Shown here in pieces: positions 5,370 through 6,661 of a stretch of 6,661 bases of DNA; the first letter of the stretch is position 1; the number at the start of each line of letters is the position of its first letter. The stretch covers positions 1 to 6,661 of the forward strand of contig DAOVIL010000030.1 in assembly GCA_030673725.1 (NCBI GenBank), written 5' to 3'. The translations under genes were made by a program, and so were the position numbers. This DNA is from Candidatus Aenigmatarchaeota archaeon (GTDB lineage: Archaea > Aenigmatarchaeota > Aenigmatarchaeia > QMZP01). Below the pieces are notes generated by a model. That model searched no databases. It was given only the letters and a program-made list of their open reading frames with translations, and had not been told where the DNA came from.

Positions 5370-5633
5370 TTACAGCTCGAACTCGAGCATCTTGTACTTT
5401 ATTATTATCTTGTAGCCGAGCTTCTTCAGCCCCTCCAGCCTCCTGGAGCTGAAGTCCATATCCCCCTTCCTGGCCAGCATCTGGTCCAGGCCGGCCTCTA
5501 TCGCCAGCACAGGGTTCTTTATGTCTATTATAATCTTGGAGTCCTCGAATATGACCTCAAGGGCCGGCTTGTTCCCGACAGTGACATAGATGTGTACTTT
5601 ACCGAATAATCTTTCCAGAATCTCCTCTAGCAT
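5370..5633 (-). CDS. Small conserved-looking protein of unknown function (87 aa)
   Basis: I do not recognise this family. The 87 residues alternate as a structured domain: a short amphipathic helix (MLEEILERLF), two strands (KVHIYVTV; LEVIFEDSKIIIDIK, about 13-40), a helical middle (PVLAIEAGLDQMLA), the basic segment SSRRLEGLKKLGY, and a last strand KIIIKYKMLEFEL. There is no signal peptide, membrane segment or Cys/His metal site, so it is probably a cytoplasmic alpha-beta protein. The start is 12 bases after the stop of the upstream small gene and lacks a clear Shine-Dalgarno site (only CGGT nearby), so it may depend on translational coupling. Codon use (AGG, ATA, CTG) matches the neighbours, and the hydrophobic pattern supports a real gene. 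It is followed by the tRNA-Thr gene. Confidence 0.72.
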   Translation of the reverse strand: MLEEILERLFGKVHIYVTVGNKPALEVIFEDSKIIIDIKNPVLAIEAGLDQMLARKGDMDFSSRRLEGLKKLGYKIIIKYKMLEFEL

Positions 5634-5645
5634 ACCGATCGTGGC

Positions 5646-5837
5646 TTATTTCTTCTTGCCGTAAGGAAGGAAGCTGACCTCGACCTTTCCGCCGAGCTTT
5701 ATCTTGGATTTCCCAAGCATGAACTCCACGCCTTCCAGATTGACTGATGCCTTTGCTTCCCTTCCTTCCAGGACGTCCAGAAGCTTTATCAGAAGGTCTT
5801 CCTTGTTTTTCATAATCTCTTCAATCATATCTCCCAT
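5646..5837 (-). CDS. Small protein of unknown function (63 aa), first gene of a two-gene unit
   Basis: Family not recognised. The N-terminal half (MGDMIEEIMKNKEDLLIKLL, then DVLEGREA) reads as a charged amphipathic helix. The second half alternates polar and hydrophobic residues (VNLEGVEFMLGKSKIKLGG, then KVEVSFLPYGKKK), suggesting a small beta sheet with a basic tail. There is no signal peptide, membrane helix or metal motif. The start at 5837 is well supported by GGAGGT at 5844-5849, six bases upstream; a second in-frame ATG at 5828 has poorer spacing. A box A at 5876-5883 gives a short leader. It probably forms an operon with the 87-residue gene 12 bases downstream, and the two may be distant paralogues (helix followed by strands, with a shared SKI segment). 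Confidence 0.75.
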   Translation of the reverse strand: MGDMIEEIMKNKEDLLIKLLDVLEGREAKASVNLEGVEFMLGKSKIKLGGKVEVSFLPYGKKK

Positions 5838-5843
5838 ATTGAT

Positions 5844-5849
5844 ACCTCC
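5844..5849 (-). promoter_or_regulatory. Strong Shine-Dalgarno site of the 63-residue protein gene
   Basis: GGAGGT on the minus strand lies six bases before the ATG at 5837 and is a perfect match to the archaeal anti-Shine-Dalgarno sequence. It is one of the main reasons to accept this short gene as real. Confidence 0.8.
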
Positions 5850-5853
5850 GCTC

Positions 5854-5861
5854 TTTATTTA
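5854..5861 (+). promoter_or_regulatory. Possible box A of the HerA-like ATPase gene
   Basis: TTTATTTA is centred about 30 bases before the ATG at 5888 and would start transcription within a few bases of that ATG. The ATG lacks a Shine-Dalgarno site, which fits a leaderless mRNA. The stronger-looking TATA run at 5870-5881 is too close to this ATG to serve it. Confidence 0.4.
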
Positions 5862-5875
5862 TTATCGGATTTTAA

Positions 5876-5883
5876 TATATAAA
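5876..5883 (-). promoter_or_regulatory. Probable box A of the small-protein gene pair
   Basis: TTTATATA on the minus strand is a near-consensus archaeal TATA element. A start about 26 bases downstream would fall near 5853, leaving a leader of about 16 bases that contains the GGAGGT site. Confidence 0.55.
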
Positions 5884-5887
5884 ACAG

Positions 5888-6661
5888 ATGCCAGTTGAAA
5901 AGATAGTGGTGGGCAGGGACAGGTCTGACCTGAAGAAGTACGGCGAGAGGGGGACTGCTTATATAGGCAAGCACGTAGTCGGCAAGGGGGAGGAATCCCA
6001 CCTGACCAACCCCATCCAGATGGACGTCACAAGGCCCCATGTGGTGCTGGTCTGCGGCAAACGCGGAACCGGAAAATCTTACTCCGCGGGGATAGTGGCA
6101 GAGGAGATGGCGCTTTTGCCTGATGAGGTGAAGCAGAACCTGGCAGCCCTTATGATAGACACAATGGGCATATACTGGTCCATGAAGAGCCCGAACGAGA
6201 GGGGAAGGAACCTCCTGAAGCAGTGGGGACTGAAACCCACAGGCTTCGACACCCAGCTCTTCGTGCCCAAGAAGTTCGTGAAGGAATACGAGAAGGTGGG
6301 AATAAATGCCATACCGTTCACCCTGCCATGCGGCGAGCTGACAGCCTCTGACTGGATAATCACCTTCGGGTTCAGCCCGATAGACGAGTACGGCATAGCC
6401 ACAGAGAGGGCGATAGCAGGGGTGCAGGAGAAGTACGGGCTCAGCTACTCCATAACTGATATAATAAAGATAGTGGAGGCTGACAAGAGGACAGAGAAGA
6501 AGGTGAAGAACGCCCTGGTCAACAGGTTCCTGAACGCGAAGGACTGGCAGCTGTTCGAGAAGACAGGCACGCCCATAAGGGACATATTCTCTGCAGGCAG
6601 GATATCCATCCTGGACGTCTCCCACTACATGAGGGTGGGAGGAGTATGGTCCATAAGGGGC
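5888..6661 (+). CDS. HerA/FtsK-type P-loop ATPase (DUF87-like), C-terminus cut by window edge
   Basis: Probably a DNA-translocating or membrane-associated ATPase of the HerA-FtsK superfamily; the exact role is unknown. The reading frame stays open for all 258 visible codons. The N-terminal part (about 20-50) resembles the small beta domain of HerA-like proteins: TAYIGKHVVGKG, then NPIQMDVTRPHVV just before the P loop. Walker A is GKRGTGKSY (57-65, Lys at K63). ALMIDTMGIYWSMK (87-100) matches the HerA segment after the first helix, and ISILDVSHY (239-247) a later core strand. The Walker B and arginine-finger regions are beyond the window. ATG 5888 is chosen as the first in-frame ATG, with no Shine-Dalgarno site (probably leaderless); GTG 5906 or 5909 are alternatives. 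A classical HerA would be next to nurA, mre11 or rad50, none of which is visible here, so it could be one of the many uncharacterised archaeal HerA-like proteins. Confidence 0.85.
   Translation, partial: MPVEKIVVGRDRSDLKKYGERGTAYIGKHVVGKGEESHLTNPIQMDVTRPHVVLVCGKRGTGKSYSAGIVAEEMALLPDEVKQNLAALMIDTMGIYWSMKSPNERGRNLLKQWGLKPTGFDTQLFVPKKFVKEYEKVGINAIPFTLPCGELTASDWIITFGFSPIDEYGIATERAIAGVQEKYGLSYSITDIIKIVEADKRTEKKVKNALVNRFLNAKDWQLFEKTGTPIRDIFSAGRISILDVSHYMRVGGVWSIRG

Noticed and set aside
5855..6625. A 256-codon minus-strand open frame
   Set aside because: Antisense to the P-loop ATPase; composition rich in His, Tyr, Leu and Cys without motifs. The plus-strand frame has Walker A and archaeal codon use.
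1..6661. CRISPR arrays, insertion sequences, integration sites or other mobile-element traces
   Set aside because: No regularly spaced repeats, transposase-like frames, or partial tRNA copies as attachment-site duplications were seen. The tRNA genes are intact and codon use is even across the window.

Overview
This window is archaeal. Signs of this are an intron in tRNA-Trp at the canonical 37/38 position, tRNA genes with no encoded CCA, TATA-type (box A) promoters about 26 bases before start sites, strong Shine-Dalgarno sites next to apparently leaderless genes, heavy AGG (Arg) and ATA (Ile) codon use, and a modified mevalonate pathway specific to archaea. The sequence alone does not let me place it in a phylum.

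Region 1-5116 is one metabolic locus for isoprenoid (membrane lipid) precursors. Mevalonate kinase lies on the minus strand and is cut by the left edge. A divergent promoter region (846-962) separates it from a tight five-gene plus-strand operon: UbiD-family decarboxylase, AcnX-type dehydratase large subunit, its small subunit, UbiX flavin prenyltransferase, and isopentenyl phosphate kinase. Together these make every step from mevalonate to IPP by the archaeal route: mevalonate -> mevalonate 5-phosphate -> trans-anhydromevalonate 5-phosphate -> isopentenyl phosphate -> IPP. The gene making the prenylated FMN cofactor of the decarboxylase is in the same operon. All four internal junctions overlap by 1 or 4 bases, so translation is probably coupled.

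Region 5117-5369 holds two minus-strand tRNA genes: tRNA-Thr(GGT), and downstream of it tRNA-Trp(CCA) with a 40-base intron. The tRNA-Trp 3' end lies only two bases from the kinase stop codon, in convergent orientation. Each tRNA has its own TTTTAA box at the right distance.

Region 5370-5837 holds two small minus-strand genes of unknown function, possibly distant relatives of each other. Region 5838-5887 is a compact divergent promoter in which the two box A elements appear interlocked. From 5888 to the right edge runs the N-terminal part of a HerA/FtsK-type P-loop ATPase, cut by the window.

The pathway assignments rest on motifs read by eye and knowledge of the families; no search was run. 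The individual enzymes are of known types. The most notable points are the completeness of the pathway cluster with its cofactor gene, substituted motif residues in the kinase, the odd tRNA-Trp intron structure, and the two unknown small proteins.
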